DNA of 64,000 nt, from assembly GCA_022376515.1 (NCBI GenBank), contig WTXI01000001.1, positions 1,612,001 to 1,676,000 on the forward strand, in the 5' to 3' direction. The position numbers were made by a program, and so were the translations under genes. Under the pieces are notes generated by a model that searched no databases, was not told the DNA's origin, and saw only the letters and a list, made by a program, of their open reading frames with translations. This DNA comes from Lactifluus volemus. Its lineage: Eukaryota > Basidiomycota > Agaricomycetes > Russulales > Russulaceae. Numbering within the stretch: position 1 is the first letter of the stretch; each line of letters begins with the position of its first letter. Positions 12,463-25,598 of the stretch are shown here, piece by piece.

Positions 12463-13864
12463 CTACAGCGAGAATGATAACCGTGTGGAATCGCGATGGG
12501 ACTGCGATGCATCCACTGGCGTGTGCGGGAATAGCACTGGCCGGTCCACGTGAAGAGGCCCAGGATGGGTGAAGTTGGGTCCGGCGCGCGGGTCAGAGTG
12601 CATCGACCCCCGGCCAGCGCTTGATGCGTAATCCCTGAACAGTTCTTGTGTTACCGTCACCGCGAGGACCAATGACCTTCGGAGGGTAGAAACGTCACGC
12701 TCGCGCATGGACGAAAAAACGGGCTTGCGCAGGTGCGAATGCCACCCGACATGTCTCAACAATCCAGGCGAGGCGCGGCCCGCACACGTCGACCTGGACC
12801 AGAGCACGATACCGCCGAAAATAAGGGCGAAAATGGCAAAGGCGGACATCAAAATGATGACAGACAGCTTGGGCGCGGACATTGAGTGGGGAGAGTGGAA
12901 GGACGCGTCCAGAGTATGTTTGGCGGTAGGCGTGGCGGGGGATGGTGAGCTGGAAAAGGATGACAGGCCATTCGAGGAAGCCACAGGGATTGACTGTATT
13001 GTGCTCGGAAAAGATTGGTTCCTGGAAGGTAGCGACGCCATGATGGTTGTTATTTCAGAACTCCCTGTAAAGCTCGTACTAGTGGGAAGAGACGTGCTCA
13101 TGCTTGGACGCGAAGCTTGATCAGATGCTAATGTAGTGGATAGGATGCCAGGGCTAGTGTTCGAGCCCAAGTTTCCATTCGACATCAGCGTGGGCAAAGG
13201 TAGCGGTAGAGAGAATGATAGAACAGTGGGGCCATTGGTCACCGGAGGGGGTTGGAAGGCGAGACGGGCCGAGTAGTCGGGGCAACAGTCGTCGAGGTGG
13301 TCGAGCCAGTATTCGATGGTGAAGACACGCAGGCAGGAGTGGAGCTGCCAGCGAAGACACGGAGAAACTCTTCAAAGAGACTCTCGGCAAACATGATCCA
13401 GATGGATGCCAGGTCCGAGCCATTGGGCCATTTACAGAGTCAGCTTGCGCGGTGCCTACAACGAAAGGAAAATATGAAGCTGCCAGTGGGTGAGAAATTT
13501 GTTGAAGTAGGAGGAGAGTGGAATACCTTGAAGGAAAGGAGTGGCACTGTCTAGGTGTATGTAGCGGGCTAATGGACCAGCATTAGCGCCCACTTTTTAC
13601 ATTTGGGAAGATGAAAGGGAGATTAGATTTGAGCAGAATAGGAAACTATGACGACTGACAAGGAACTTCTTGAGTCGTCTTCACTAAAGATCTACCAAAG
13701 TTCGTCGGTGAAGTAAAATGAATCGAACGGTCCTCATCGTCTGCGAAAAGAAGGATGGGTGCGCCTCTGGCAGGGGTGAAAAGAAGAACGAAGGAGAATA
13801 AGAGAACGAAAAGTCGTGAATAGTAGGACAAGATTGAACAATAATGTGAAGGGATGCTCAGCAT
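12463..13864 (-). CDS. Predicted single-pass (type I) membrane protein, Ser/Thr-rich
   Basis: Not recognised as a named family. The first exon begins with a signal peptide (LFVLLFSFVLLFTPARGAP). The reconstructed ectodomain holds two or more Cys and a Ser/Thr-rich stalk (GSTTSTTVAPTTRP), followed by a long Ser-rich stretch, one transmembrane helix (LSVIILMSAFAIFALIFGGI) and a basic cytosolic tail of roughly 110 residues. The layout resembles fungal surface sensors or mucin-like O-mannosylated proteins, which is inference only. Four exons are proposed; the intron in the stalk runs from about 13,243 to about 13,163. To keep the Cys-Lys-Trp-Pro-Asn-Gly segment in frame one base seems to be missing near 13,436-13,442, but the protein is not conserved enough to prove it. 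Divergent from the IES1-like gene across 170 nt. Confidence 0.55.
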
Positions 13865-14034
13865 ACCTAACCCAAGGATAATAGAAACACTATCGATGGC
13901 TTTGATCGAAATAAAAAAAACGATAGACCTCGAGTCGAGATCGGTTGCACAACTGCGTTATAACCGCGGTGACCGACCGGGTCTACTCGAACAATCCACT
14001 CTCGTTCGCTCACTTCACTTGTAATCCTGTCTAC

Positions 14035-15779
14035 ATGGCCACTCAAAAGGCCAACAAGTCTGTTTCATACGTCATTTTATTTTTATTTATAACGACTTAC
14101 CCCCCCTCTCAGCTCGTCCTTTGCCCGCCGAAAGGCTTTTGCAATAAAACACCAAGAGGCGGAACCGCTGACCCGAAGAGACCTCCAATATGACTTTCTT
14201 CATCATATTTTCGCGGCCCAAGAACGTGTATTCACAGATACAACTTTGCCATCGTCAACGGAAGATTCTGGCTCACGTCCACCGTCACTTTCCGGGACCT
14301 CTATGTGCATGCATTGATGAACTCGCCGCGCTGTTCGAGGGCCCTTCGCGACAAGATGCAAGAAACGCCTGCGTTTGCCACCGATTTCGCAAAGATGTCG
14401 CTTTTAGCCAACGTTGGTCGGGTTAACACGACGATGACTTGTCTGCCTCGTTTTATTCTTCCCACTTACGAGACTTTTTGACAATTGTCTCCTTAGTCCT
14501 TCCAGAAATGCGTACCGCATTACGTACTTATCATCCCGTCCCTTCTCTTCAGAAAGCCGATGCAAATCTTCAAGACGCCCCTCGCATAAAGAACATCCTC
14601 AAGGCCTGTCGCCTTAAGAACGAGGCGACAACCAACATGCCCGTCACTCCGGCTGAACTCCGCGCCAGGGCGGTGCGTCTCTGACAACTACCCAACTTGT
14701 TGACGTCCTAACATAACATAACAGGCAACAGGCGTGGTACCCTCTACGAGCATCGTCAACCTTCTCTTCGTTCTGTCCAATCACTTCACGGTTCGGTCAC
14801 TTCTCCCGTGGCTATCTACGTTCTGCTTCTATCACTAACTCCCACGTCTCCAGACCGTGGCACATGACCACTTTGGCCGTCTTGAAATCGATCTCCTTGA
14901 TCTCTTTTTGCCCATCAAGATCTCCTCACTTTCTCGTGCTCGCGCTTTCCTTTGGCTCGCCTTTCACTATCACGAGGCCCCCTCCGTAAATCCGTTCGAT
15001 GATGACCATGCAAGGCAGAACGTCGGTCGCATCCCGGAACTCGTCATTCTCTCCGAGAAGGAATTCGAGCAGGAGAACGTTGATCCAGAAGATGAGAGGG
15101 ACTACGCGACAAAGATGACCAAACTGAGAATGGAGTTCCTCGCAAAGAACGCACAAGCCACGGAGAGTAATAACCCAAAGGACAGAAAGGGTATAGCCAA
15201 ATCGAAGGCCAAGGCGTCGCCGCCGGGAAGGTCCATTCCCACAAAGAGAGAACGATCTGATCCTGATTCTTCCGTGGAGGAGGGCAACGCGGAGGAAATT
15301 GATCAACTCAGTATTGCCCTTCACGTCGTATCCCCATTAGCCTTGCTAATGTCTCGTTCTAGGCCGACCCCTGCAGAAACGACGACCGAACGCTCCAATG
15401 CCGCTCGAATCTCTCGTGCGCTTTTAGAATCCTCAACGCCACACGCGTCTATTCGACATTCTAATGGCACTCATCGATCGATTCTCCAACGTAAGGTTTT
15501 TTTTTTGCTCGTGCTTCCGCCGGCGCCATTCCGTCCGTCTGATGATTTCTCTCAGAGGCATGGCACGTCGTCACCTCTGTCGATGCCTTTTTCGATTCTG
15601 ACGAGGAGGAATCGACGAACCCGCACGTCACGCTTACGGTATAGCACCTACTCTCCCCCGTGGACGATCCTGACCTTTTTTTTTTCCCAGCAATGCGTCT
15701 CCAAGTACTGGCTGATTTTCACCAGAGCATCTCTACTCACACTCGTTTCCGTCAGTCGCAGCGAACGGGTGCAAGTTAA
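14035..15779 (+). CDS. IES1: INO80 chromatin-remodelling complex subunit Ies1-like protein
   Basis: Assembled from at least six exons. Start MATQKANN, then LTRRDLQYDFLHHIF, TFRDLYVHALMNSPR, SLLANVGRVNTTM, EMRTALRTYHPVPSLQ, SIVNLLFVLSNHF, FLPIKISSLSRARAFLWLAF and a polar tail. The EMR-x-LRTYHP-x-PSLQ and SRARAFLWL blocks are the ones I associate with fungal Ies1, a subunit of the INO80 nucleosome remodeller. The stretch between the RARAFLWL block and residue about 300 is rich in charged residues and looks disordered. After it the exons at about 15,361-15,650 are less certain; a block reading EAWHVVTSVDAFFDSDEEES and the last exon starting AMRLQVLADFHQS give the end at TAA 15777-15779. A member of the wider family with another name is possible. 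Confidence 0.7.
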
Positions 15780-16528
15780 TATCGTCATCGCATTCCTTAC
15801 AACCAATTTTGTCTCCACCTCTTGGACGTGCATTATTCAATTATCTGTTTAACTTAGCCTTGGACTGTCTACATCCAACACACATGTCACCTCCGTCAAA
15901 ACACTTCACTCGCATAAATTATTTCATGTTTATACATTGATGGCCAACGGCCCCTTTACCGTACACAACTTTGCTCCTCCCGCAGTGAAGTCTCTAATAT
16001 GCGAAAACAAGCCCACGTATTTCGACTTTCCTTTTTTTTTTCTCTTTTCTCAGACCATAACTATATTGGCGCATCCTTGTGTTCTACTTTATGAGTTACA
16101 TTGCAATCGGAGCTACTTGCCAGGAGGCATGCGATGCGAGAGGATCCGCAGGGCTGCTGATACAATGGGCCAGACCGATAGACTATGGTATGTTCGCAAA
16201 AAAAAAAAAAGGGATCGCAGGGGTGTAGAGGGCGTGCTGAACAAAAAAAGATAAACAAAATGTATATAACGTGTGGGTCCGGCCAATGCGACAAACTCGA
16301 AGCATGGCACAGAAGAGAAAAGACAGACAGATATAAAGACGCGAGGGTTGTCAAAAAGGATGAACCGAAGAAGCACCAGAAAAGATGTAGGGATATATAT
16401 CCACCAAGGCATGTAGTCCCCGGAAAGCACATAAAATACAGCGACAAGACAAGTCCCCCCTCCCTCCCTTCCTTCCAGCCATGGGATAATGGATGTGTTG
16501 TGTGTAGGATGATGCAGCAAGTCAGTCA
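15780..16528. other. Convergent intergenic region
   Basis: About 750 nt between the 3' ends of the IES1-like gene and the MIT-domain gene. Contains T- and A-homopolymers (T-run near 16,031-16,040; A-run at about 16,199-16,210). No coding or RNA feature recognised. Confidence 0.5.
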
Positions 16529-19500
16529 CTATTCGGCGAGCCACTTTTCACATTTCTTGACATATTTATCGAGTAATTGAGCCATGTCACGGACAACAAA
16601 TGTCAAGACCACCGTCGCAAAGAATTCGGACGACCGTCGAAGCTTGCTTTCGATGGCAGATCGCAATTCTGGGGTCAGACTAGCGTAAGCGGGGGCAATC
16701 GGTTGTATCGAAATGGCGCGCGAGTGTTCATCAAGGAGTTGCGCTTGCGTAAAGAGCCGGCTAAGTCCTTGTACATACGACGCAGGAGAATCAAGACTAA
16801 AGGCGGAGTTGAATATCCGAAAAATAATTCAAGGTGAAACAACAAACTTACTTCTTCTGATTTGTGAGCTTGTCGAGTTGACGAGTTAACTTGCCGCCCC
16901 AAGACGTAACCTCGAATATCCAGTCAATATAAAAATAAATAAAAAAGATCAATTTGTCCAAGACTCTCACCCCGCTATTCTTTTTGATCATGAAACCTTC
17001 CCCGACACCTAGCTTCTTCCCGAAATTGGCGACAACTCCGTCGCATACGCTTGAAAACTCCTCGAGCTTGAGCGACCACGCCTCTCCTTGCTTCTTGCCA
17101 ATCCCCGGTGCCAGACTGGCGCTCACGTTCCCAGCACCAAAAAGCCCGCCGCTCGTATGTTGCACTTCCTCGAGCGATGAGCACAACACCTCGACAACGC
17201 GCACCTTCTCGGGCAAGTTGAGTAATCTCGCGCCACCCTGTGACCATACCTCCTGCGGGACATGCAGCCTCGGTGTAATATAACCACCTGTCTTGGATAC
17301 CATCGTGTGCCGTAGTAGGCTCATCATATGGTAAGGCTTGCGAAGTGGGTCTGAAGGTGCGACGGGTGGAAGAGGGGAGTTGGGTGTCGTAGGCAGGTTG
17401 TTGTGCGGAATGGGTGGTGGCGGTACGAGCTGGGTGGCTGGCATATCCAGTGGTGGGGACAGATACCCGGTGACCACTGTTATCTGAGGGAGAGACGAAT
17501 TACTCTTGGACGACAAGGACGATTTCCGCGGAAGAACTACAGATGTTGAATGCGACACCACTGTAGACGGAGGTCGCACCGGAACTTCGTATGAGAGCGG
17601 AGGCAATCCAGCTATATTTGGTCGCTGCCCTGGCTGCGACGAAGCACGACTCCGTGTGTACGCAGTTGGTGGCGCGCTTGTTGCAGATGATTTCGGCTTC
17701 AAAGGAGGCGGCAACACCTCGAGAGGTTGCACCGAACCAATAGCAGAGCTTGTCGGTGGCGCAGATGCCTTTGACCGCCTCTGGGAAATCGTCCCCATTG
17801 TAGTTGAGTTGTTAATCAAAGCCGGAGTAATCATCTCCGAACGAGTTGAGAGCATGGAGCTTCCTCGGGGCCGCGGTCCGAACTTCAATAACGTGGGTGA
17901 ACGATCTTGAATATAGTCGACATCACGCTGAGCGACCGTGGGATCCGCCGAGGGCAGTGGAGGTAGATGCTGCAGCCGATTTGCATCCCGCTGAGCCTGC
18001 GAGATGTTACGAGGTTGCTGACGTAGATCTTCCTCGGCTCCGTGGTGAAGGGGTTGTTGCTCCTGTTGGTCTGTATGTTTGTCAACCTCCTCTTGAAGAG
18101 GTTCTAGCCGACTGCTGGAATTGGACCGAGCATGGCCTATAGAATGTCCCCGCGGTCGACCGCTGATTGCAGTTAGATGCATATTGGACATTTGCTGATG
18201 TGGTGCCGGTGGTAAAGCGCCTTGAGGGGGAGGAGCAGGTGGGGGTAGGTCAGAAGGAGCGCGGGGTCGCAGTCCGCCAGAAGAGCCTAGAGGTGGTGGG
18301 GTGCTTGAAGGTTGCGACCGTGTAGGAGGCGGTGGGATTGATCGATTCTCGTTGACAATCGACCTAGGTACAGGGGTCTCTGGTTCATCATCCAAGGATT
18401 GTGATATACTTGCGGCAGAGTAGGGGTGATAGTATTCTGAAGATTCGGCTGGAGAACGGCAAACGTTGGAAATTAATTTTCGGAAAAAGTATAGGAAGAC
18501 GACATACCGTCAGGTGAGGATCTCCCTTGAAAAAGTTCCCCACGATATCTCGCCGTTTCTTGCGAGAACCTACGAGGTTCGACATGATCGGGTGGCGTGG
18601 GGGAAGGCTCGGGGGGAAGATGACCAGAAGACTCAGAAGAGGGTGATCCGGGTGACGACGGCTGAGTAGAATCAGTGGATGTAGATGGTGGATATACAGC
18701 CGAGGGAGAGTGGGATGGAGGAGGGATACTGTATATCAAACTAAGAATATTCATCCTGTCTGCATACGTGTCATGCTGCAGCATACGTTGATAGGATCAA
18801 TCAGTGGGGAAAGAGGGTGATAAGCGAGACGTACGATTGCCTTGAGTCGCCGGACCTCTTCTTCCTGGGCAACTACGCTTCTTCGTCGACCTCCTCGGCG
18901 ACGGACCGAGTCGTTGGAGTCTTCACCGCTCATGACACGTTCCATGACTTTACTGAGAAGAGCAACGCTCTTTCCATAAGCAACGACGGCACCATATGGG
19001 TCATCATTGGTCGAGTCGAGCTTGACGGCTTCACGGGCGAGTTCGAGAGCCTTTGTGAGGGCTCGTCGAGAGGAAGGTCGAGGACGTTCAGAGGGTGGTT
19101 GAGGGTCTCTGGGGGAAAGTATGAGATGATCTGAAACCATTTCTTGACGGTTAGAGGGGGGAGAATAGGTTCGTTGTCGAGGAGGGGAATGAGTTGGGTT
19201 TGTTGATGAAGGTGGTGGTGCAACGGTCGGGAAGGTGTGACGCGCTTGAGAAGAGGTGGCTGGTCGTACAGAATTTTGTACCACCCCAGGAGTAAAAAGG
19301 GATTCGTGGTCTGAAACGGAGAAATTGTCTGATGTGGATGTGGAGATTGGGGTGGTATCGAGCATGGGTACGCTGGGTATTGGCTGACTGGGAGGAGGGA
19401 CTTGAGGCGGAGGGTGAAGAACCGAAGAACGTCTACGTTGGCTCAGAGAAGAAAGGTAAGAGGCGGGTGGTGATACAGAATGGGATGGACCAGCATCATG

Positions 19501-19554
19501 TTGCGGGTGAGAGTAAAATGAGAGAGATGGCTGACTGGGGACACCAAATTGCAT
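16529..19554 (-). CDS. MIT-domain protein with long Pro/Ser-rich middle
   Basis: Start at Met 19554 (MQFGVPSQPSL) rather than the upstream Met at 19641, whose extra residues look like leader. The N-terminal part is Ser/Pro-rich; then comes a three-helix MIT domain (ALTKALELAREAVKLDSTND, YGKSVALLSKVM, EEEVRRLKAI and, over an intron, DTYADRMNILS). MIT domains bind ESCRT-III tails. A very Pro-rich disordered centre follows, then a conserved C-terminal region (MMSLLRHTMVSKTGGYITP, VPQEVWSQGGARLLNLPEK, LEEFSSVCDGVVANFGKKL) ending in a helical last exon with stop at 16529-16531. Related MIT proteins occur across filamentous fungi without firm function; a role at endosomes is inferred. At least five exons. 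Transcribed in the same direction as the septin upstream of it. Confidence 0.72.
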
Positions 19555-19989
19555 GAACGAGGTTGGTTGGGAAGTGATAATAAGCAAGCAATGATAGATG
19601 GGAATGATGATGATATCTATCGTCTGCTTGCTGGGTTTCAAGAAATTGGTTGACCTCTTCCGCCTCTGCTTGACTTTTTGACTCGCCCGCTCTGTATATT
19701 TTTTTTTTCACCTTCTTTTTACTTTTTACTTTACTTTCTTTCTTTCTTTCTTTTGATGCGATGTGATGTGATGCGATGCGATTGTAGAATTCCCGACACT
19801 CGTGGGGCTCTTTTCCCTTTCTCGGTATCGTCGATCACCCACAATAAATTTTTATTTTCTTATTATAAGCAGAAAATTTTTCACCAAAAGGAATGGAGAG
19901 AGAGAGGGAAAAGAGTGGGAGAGGGTATACGACTAGAGTCCACGCGCTAAACAATCTCTCTCTTCTCTCCCCAATAACAATCTCAAAAT
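19555..19989. repeat. Intergenic with two microsatellites
   Basis: Spacer of 435 nt between the septin 3' end and the MIT-protein 5' end. It has a TTTC run (about 19,732-19,755) immediately followed by an imperfect GATGC/GATGT pentamer array (about 19,756-19,783). On the transcribed (-) strand this is a purine-rich tract upstream of the MIT gene. No gene seen. Confidence 0.6.
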
Positions 19990-21592
19990 CTAGTCGCGGA
20001 ACTCGCCCTGTGAGCCCTGGGCCGCCAATCGACTCTCGAGGTTCCTGTCCAAGGATTTAGCAATACGGAACAATCTTTCACTACTGACACCAACCTAAGC
20101 GATTCCTCCTTTGCGAGGAGTTCCTGTCGCTTCTCGTTAATTTCGCGCTGCACCTTAAGTTCAATTTCGCGAAGCTATCACAAATCTTCGTGAGTCATAA
20201 TAACGGTACATCAAATACCGACGAACCTTCTCTTCCTCACGGCGGAGTTGCTCCTCCTTCAGGCGCACACTCTGAGTGGCAAGTTCCTCAGGGAGAATGG
20301 ACGAGTCGCTGCAAAAATGCCGAGCATCAATAACGGCATGATCTTTGAAATAGGTTTTGCCCCCTACTTCGTATCAGAGTGAACTGTACGCGACAGCTTC
20401 TCAGTACGATACGTCTCGTACAGCACGTCATGCGTCAGGGATTTAAGATCCGCTAGGTGAGAACTATTCTTATTTCAGACATGTTTTTAGCCCAAATGAA
20501 GACAAAAACTCACTTCAAGAGGGCGCTTCGCAGTCTACTAAAATCAGAGTGCTTCGGGTTATCGACCTCGACGACACCCCAGGGATAGATTCTAGCGCGA
20601 ACAGGCTGGCCGTCCAACTCAATTTCCTGTTCAGAGCCCACTATAGCGAAGGGCAGCAGAGCACGGAGCTCGCTGTTGTCTTGAATCGTCTCTTCGTCAT
20701 CCTCCTCGACATCGTACGGGAAGTTGTACACCGGGATATCATAATGCTCAATATCCTCCATGATCTGGATCCAGAGCTTCGGTGTCTTGAAGTGTAAAAC
20801 ATTCAACATCCACTCACCCGCTTCCTGAAACCACGTAGCTCGCTTGGAGTCAAGGAATCAGCTTTGCCGATAACGGGAATGACGTTCACGCGGGGTGAGA
20901 GGCGCCGCATGAGCTCAATGTCCATTTCACGTAGGCTGTGACAACCAGCATCAGTACCACATGCTCTTGACATCTATTGGCACATCTTACGCATGTCCAG
21001 TTGGGGGAATAAAGTAGAGGAGCGCATGAACACGATTATCCCTGAAGCGGGGATTGCGCTTAATGCGTGACTCCTCCGCGAGGATGTCATCGTATTGGCG
21101 TTCTAGATAGCCAACGATTTCCTGGAACCTAGAATTGATGTTTGAGCGCTCAAGCCGTGACGCATCATCTGTACACCACGTACGCGAACTCATTATCAAT
21201 GTTGTCGCCAAATCCGGGGGTATCCACGATCGTCAGAGCAATGCGCACGCCATCCTCCTCCAATTCTAAAATACAAAATTTGAGCCACTGAGAAAACTTC
21301 TGGACCCGACGTGACGCACCGACATTAACGGGTTTGATCCTAATGCCTTCCTCCACATGCGCAGTTTCGGGGCTGTCAGAGACTTTGTGGGGCAGAACCT
21401 CCGACTCGCAGAGAGTGTTCACAAAAGTGGTACGTCCAGTGCCAGAGGCGCCTAAAAATAGAAAAGAGTCAAAAGAACCAGAATGAGACCGTTTGTGACC
21501 TCTTTTTAAAGACAGAACTGACCGACGACCATGACCGTGAATTGGACACCCTTTTTTACCTTGTTTCCCCTGCGCCTTCCAGCGAACGACAT
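19990..21592 (-). CDS. CDC11: Septin, CDC11 (AspA) group
   Basis: Septin GTPase read from start MSFAGRRRGNKVKKGVQF to a coiled-coil tail ending GSQGEFRD. The P-loop is GASGTGRT, with Arg where most septins have Lys, as is usual for Cdc11/AspA; the switch motif is DTPGFGDNID, the G4 motif GKAD, and the septin blocks EIVGYLERQYDDILAEESR and IMEDIEHYDIPVYNFPYD are present. The tail (LPEELATQSVRLKEEQLRRE) forms the coiled coil. Septins build hetero-oligomeric rods and filaments at hyphal tips, septa and branch points; the Cdc11 group occupies a rod end in yeast. At least eight exons, all frames consistent. Divergent from MSH1 over about 170 nt. Confidence 0.92.
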
Positions 21593-21763
21593 TTTGACAA
21601 GATGTGGTGTTAGCGTGGTGCTGGTGAACGAATTGGCCGTCTGACAGGTCGAACTATATTCAGGCTCCGATTGAATATGTTCAACTTTACGGGCGCTTGC
21701 CCCGGTTGGGTGATTGCCTAACTTGGAAAGTGCTTCAAAGTTGTCTCCGTCGTCGTCGTTCGT

Positions 21764-24700
21764 ATGCCACAGCTGCTTTTGGCTTCAAGAAACCGTCATG
21801 CCTTGAAATATCCTGTTGCTCTTGGTCATAAGATAACTCTGAAATTGCAAAAACCATGTCTTACCAGGTGCACCGGAACAGCTACCGTCCCCAAGTCAGC
21901 CGTAACGAAAACGAAAAAGAGATACTCTGAACTTCCTCCACTTCATGTGTGTGAGCACCCACCCGACGCTGTACTCGGCTCTCCAGCTATATCGGATACT
22001 TATATTACGCGTCAATCAATGTCTCTGAATGTGCGCTTTCTGTTCCATCTTTAACTTTTGCCACTCCTTAACCTGGTTAACACCTTCTCGATCGTCCGAC
22101 CAACATTTTGAACTCGCCTTCTACTGAATCTCTGTCCTTGCTACCCGCTGCTGTGAAATATGAGTCAATAGACTTGAAGTATCCTTTGAGACAGCGTACC
22201 AGCAAAAGACGCGTCCGACGCATTGAAGCTACTGGTAAATCAAATCCCCCTGAGGTCCAGGAATCGGTGGAGAAGCCAAATTCAGGAGCTGAAGATACCT
22301 CTGCTACCGTTAGATCGAAACGAGGTGGAAAGGCGCGTGCACTCGCTTCGACAGGTAAATCGTTTGAATAGTAATGTACGCATATATCTGAAAATGCAGT
22401 CACTTTCATAGATAATTCGGTTTCAAAACGGCCTCGAAACCAACTTGCAACTGAGATCTTGGAGAATTTGTCAAAATTTCCTCATTGTATACTACTCACT
22501 CGCGTTGGGCAGTTCTACGAGGTCAGTTCTTCATAACATCTCCGCGACTGTCCCGATAACACATTGGACAGTCTTATTTTGATCAAGCGGCTGAAGTGGC
22601 GGGCCTCTTGAACATCAAATTGACGTCTCGAAAATGGGATAGTCAGGACATCCTCATGTGTGGCTTTCCGATCATTCATCTGCAGAAGTATCTGAAAATC
22701 TTGTCCAACAAAATAATCGTTTCGTTGCATTGTGTGAAGAATTCCCTCGACCAGCGCAGCCTGGCGCAAAGCCTTCGTTTGACCGACGGGTTGTTCGTAT
22801 TGTGACGCCGGGGACTTTGATCGATGAGCCATTCCTTAACCATTACGAAAACAATTACCTCCTGGCCATCAGCTCAGATGCATCCTCCTTGACAGAGAAC
22901 GATAATTTGGGTTTGGCCTGGATCGACGTATCGACTGGCGAGTTTTTCACGAAGTGCACTACACCAGAAAGCCTTTGCGATGACATCGTCCGCCTCCGCC
23001 CACGGGAAGTGGTCCTGCCGAGAAAAATGGAGTCAGTTGATTCGTGTCCTATCCGAACAACCATACATGAGGAGTGCTCTGTCGTCACGTATTTTGACAT
23101 AGTCCCTCCAGTGTACCTGCAACCTCTGGCTCAACAAACGTTGAAATTCGACGATATGTCCGTAAATGCTGAGCACTCTCCGACATCGACCCTTTCCCGC
23201 AAGAGAGTTCAGCTGTCAGCCTTTTAACAGGTTACCTGCAGTCAAATCTGTTGGAGTACATGCCAAATCTCTCTGCCCCGAACAAGGAGGCCGCTGAAGC
23301 TCGCATGGAGATAGATGCCCATACTCTCAAGTCCTTGGAGATCCGGGAAGGAGTGCAAGAAGGCGGAGCAACCGGAACGCTTCTGAGTTGCGTCAGGAGG
23401 ACCATGACGAGAGGGGGGACTAGACTTCTGTCTCGCTGGTTATGTACGTCTCCTGACCATAGTAAAACCATATTCAAAACTGACCGTAAGCTTGCAGGTT
23501 CACCTAGTACATCCCTTTCGGAGATAAATGCACGACAGTCCCTTGTTTCCTTCTTTCATGCCCGTCCTCATCTTCGACGAGACCTTCGAGATTCCATTCG
23601 AGGCATCGAGGATGTTACTCGCACTGTACAAAAGTTCTTGTTCGGGCGCGGGAGCCCTGGTGACGTTGCTGCTCTTGGCACGGCAATGTCGACGTGGTCT
23701 CTCGTCAAGAGAAGAATTTTACTGGAGCGAGAATTGCGATGGAAAGAAGGAGATGGCTCCTCGGACCCAGAATGGACAATCATCGATGCTCTAATCTCAA
23801 GGATGGAAGAGTTGCCTGGTTTGGAGAGAAGAATCCGGGCTCTATGGATGGCACCCCGACTACTGGGCTCGAAAGTTTACCAGACACGTCTGGAGGCGTC
23901 AATACACCTCAAGAGCTATTTGCTGAGGACAATGGCAACACGGGTACCGGTGGTCTATTAACCCTGAGTAAGTCCTTTCAAGAGAAGCAAATGACATCTT
24001 TGGTATCAACGCTCTGTAGGTTCTGCGAAGAGCTTTCGATATTGCATACTAAGTTTCAGCGGCTCTTGAAGAAGCGAGAGGACTTGGAAAGTGATCTGCA
24101 GCGTCATTATAGTACGTACAACTTTCCAACAGGGGATACAACTGCTTATCCACTATAGATGCGCCGTCCTTGACTTTGCGTTCATCCCCGCTGCAAGGGC
24201 TACATATACATATCGCGAAGTCGAAACGCGATGCCGCAGAAGTTAAGGCTTCGTCAGCCTTTACCGTCGTATCAGAGACCAGTTCAACTTGCTCTTTCTT
24301 TCACCAAGTAAGTAATTCCTAGCTTCTATACGGCTTGAGGCTCAAGTTGGGCATCATGTTAGGGTTGGGCGCAGCTTGGAAGTGAGCTTTTGGAAACATC
24401 ACAAAACATCGCTTTAGCAGAGAGGACAGCATTCGAAACGCTGAGGAATGAGGTATATCTACGAGAACATCTATTGCTCTACATCATTTCCCACATGCAT
24501 TTAGGTGAAAACGCACGAGACCCAACTAAGACAAAATGCTCGAGTCATAGATGAGCTGGACGTTGCATTAGGTTTTGCCAGCCTCGCCTCTGATATGCAC
24601 TTCAAAAGACCAATCATGACAGACAAGTTGCGTGGGTTTGTGGCGAGATGGCCTAACACTGCTGAATACCCTTCTTCAGCTATTCATTCCATGTCGTTAA

Positions 24701-25598
24701 TGGTCGCCATCCTACCGTTGAAGTTGGCTTGCTGTCCTCTGGGAGAACATTTACACCGAACACAGTGACCTTTCTCAGGACTCACAACTACACATCATCA
24801 CGGGCCCCAACATGGCTGGAAAATCTACCCTCCTCAGACAAACCGCTCTGATTGCTATTCTTGCACAATCAGGTTCCTTCGTCCCTGCAGACCATGCTGA
24901 AATCGGAATCGTAGATCGCCTGTTCTCGAGAGTTGGCGCGAAAGATGATCTGTTTAGGGACAGGAGCACGTTCATGGTAGAGATGCTGGAAACGGCGGAC
25001 ATCCTGAAAAGGGCGACCCCAAACAGCCTCGTGAGTCTAGGTCGTCTATCAATGACTGCTGAGCTTAAGCTGCGCCATTTCTAGGTGATCATGGATGAAG
25101 TTGGTAGAGGGACTTCAGTCAGAGATGGGCTGGCTATAGCTTTTGCTGTCGTACAGCACCTCTACTTCAAGAACAAGTGTCGAGCGCTCTTCGCCACACA
25201 CTTTCACGAGTTGACTGACATGCTCGGGTGCGCTTCGAACTACAGGGGTGCAGGGGCGTTTCGAAAAGTACGGTTCTTCTGTACTGATGTACAGGAGACG
25301 GAGGTGAGAGACCTGAAAGGAATTTGGCATGACATCCTCTATTAACACTTTCTAGGCTGGATCCTTTGCGTATTCACACCGCCTGCGACCAGGGGTGAAC
25401 AAGGAAAGTCATGGAATCAAAGTGGCCCAGCTGGCAGGCATGCCGCCATCTGCGCTTGCCGTTGCGCATAAGGTGATGTCGAGTCTAGAGAGTGATGTCT
25501 GGGAACCGTCCTTTAGCAACTGCGCCCTCAGGGCACTTGGGGAGTCGTTGGTTTCTGACGCCAGCGTCAGTTCTTCGTTCGGACCGAACGCTAAATAG
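21764..25598 (+). CDS. MSH1: Mitochondrial MutS homologue MSH1 (frame broken in several places)
   Basis: DNA mismatch-repair ATPase of mitochondria. The N-terminal mismatch-binding domain has [18 protein letters not shown] and the conserved [14 protein letters not shown]; connector, core and clamp follow; the ATPase has Walker A in [24 protein letters not shown], Walker [12 protein letters not shown] and [16 protein letters not shown] lies within the eukaryotic MutS mismatch-contact Phe-x-Glu region. A single stop-free gene cannot be built: one base seems missing in the A-run at 22,695-22,698, one near 23,841-23,850, one near 23,931-23,938 and one near 24,767-24,773. The break at 22,695 and the one before Walker A cannot be introns, because conserved residues touch on both sides. 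A real 44-nt intron sits at 23,162-23,205. Either sequence error or a decayed gene; the intact motifs favour error. N-terminal exons before about 22,400 are uncertain. Confidence 0.85.

Noticed and set aside
23150..23215. Apparent frameshift in MSH1
   Set aside because: A 44-nt GTAAAT..AAGAG intron at 23,162-23,205 explains it.
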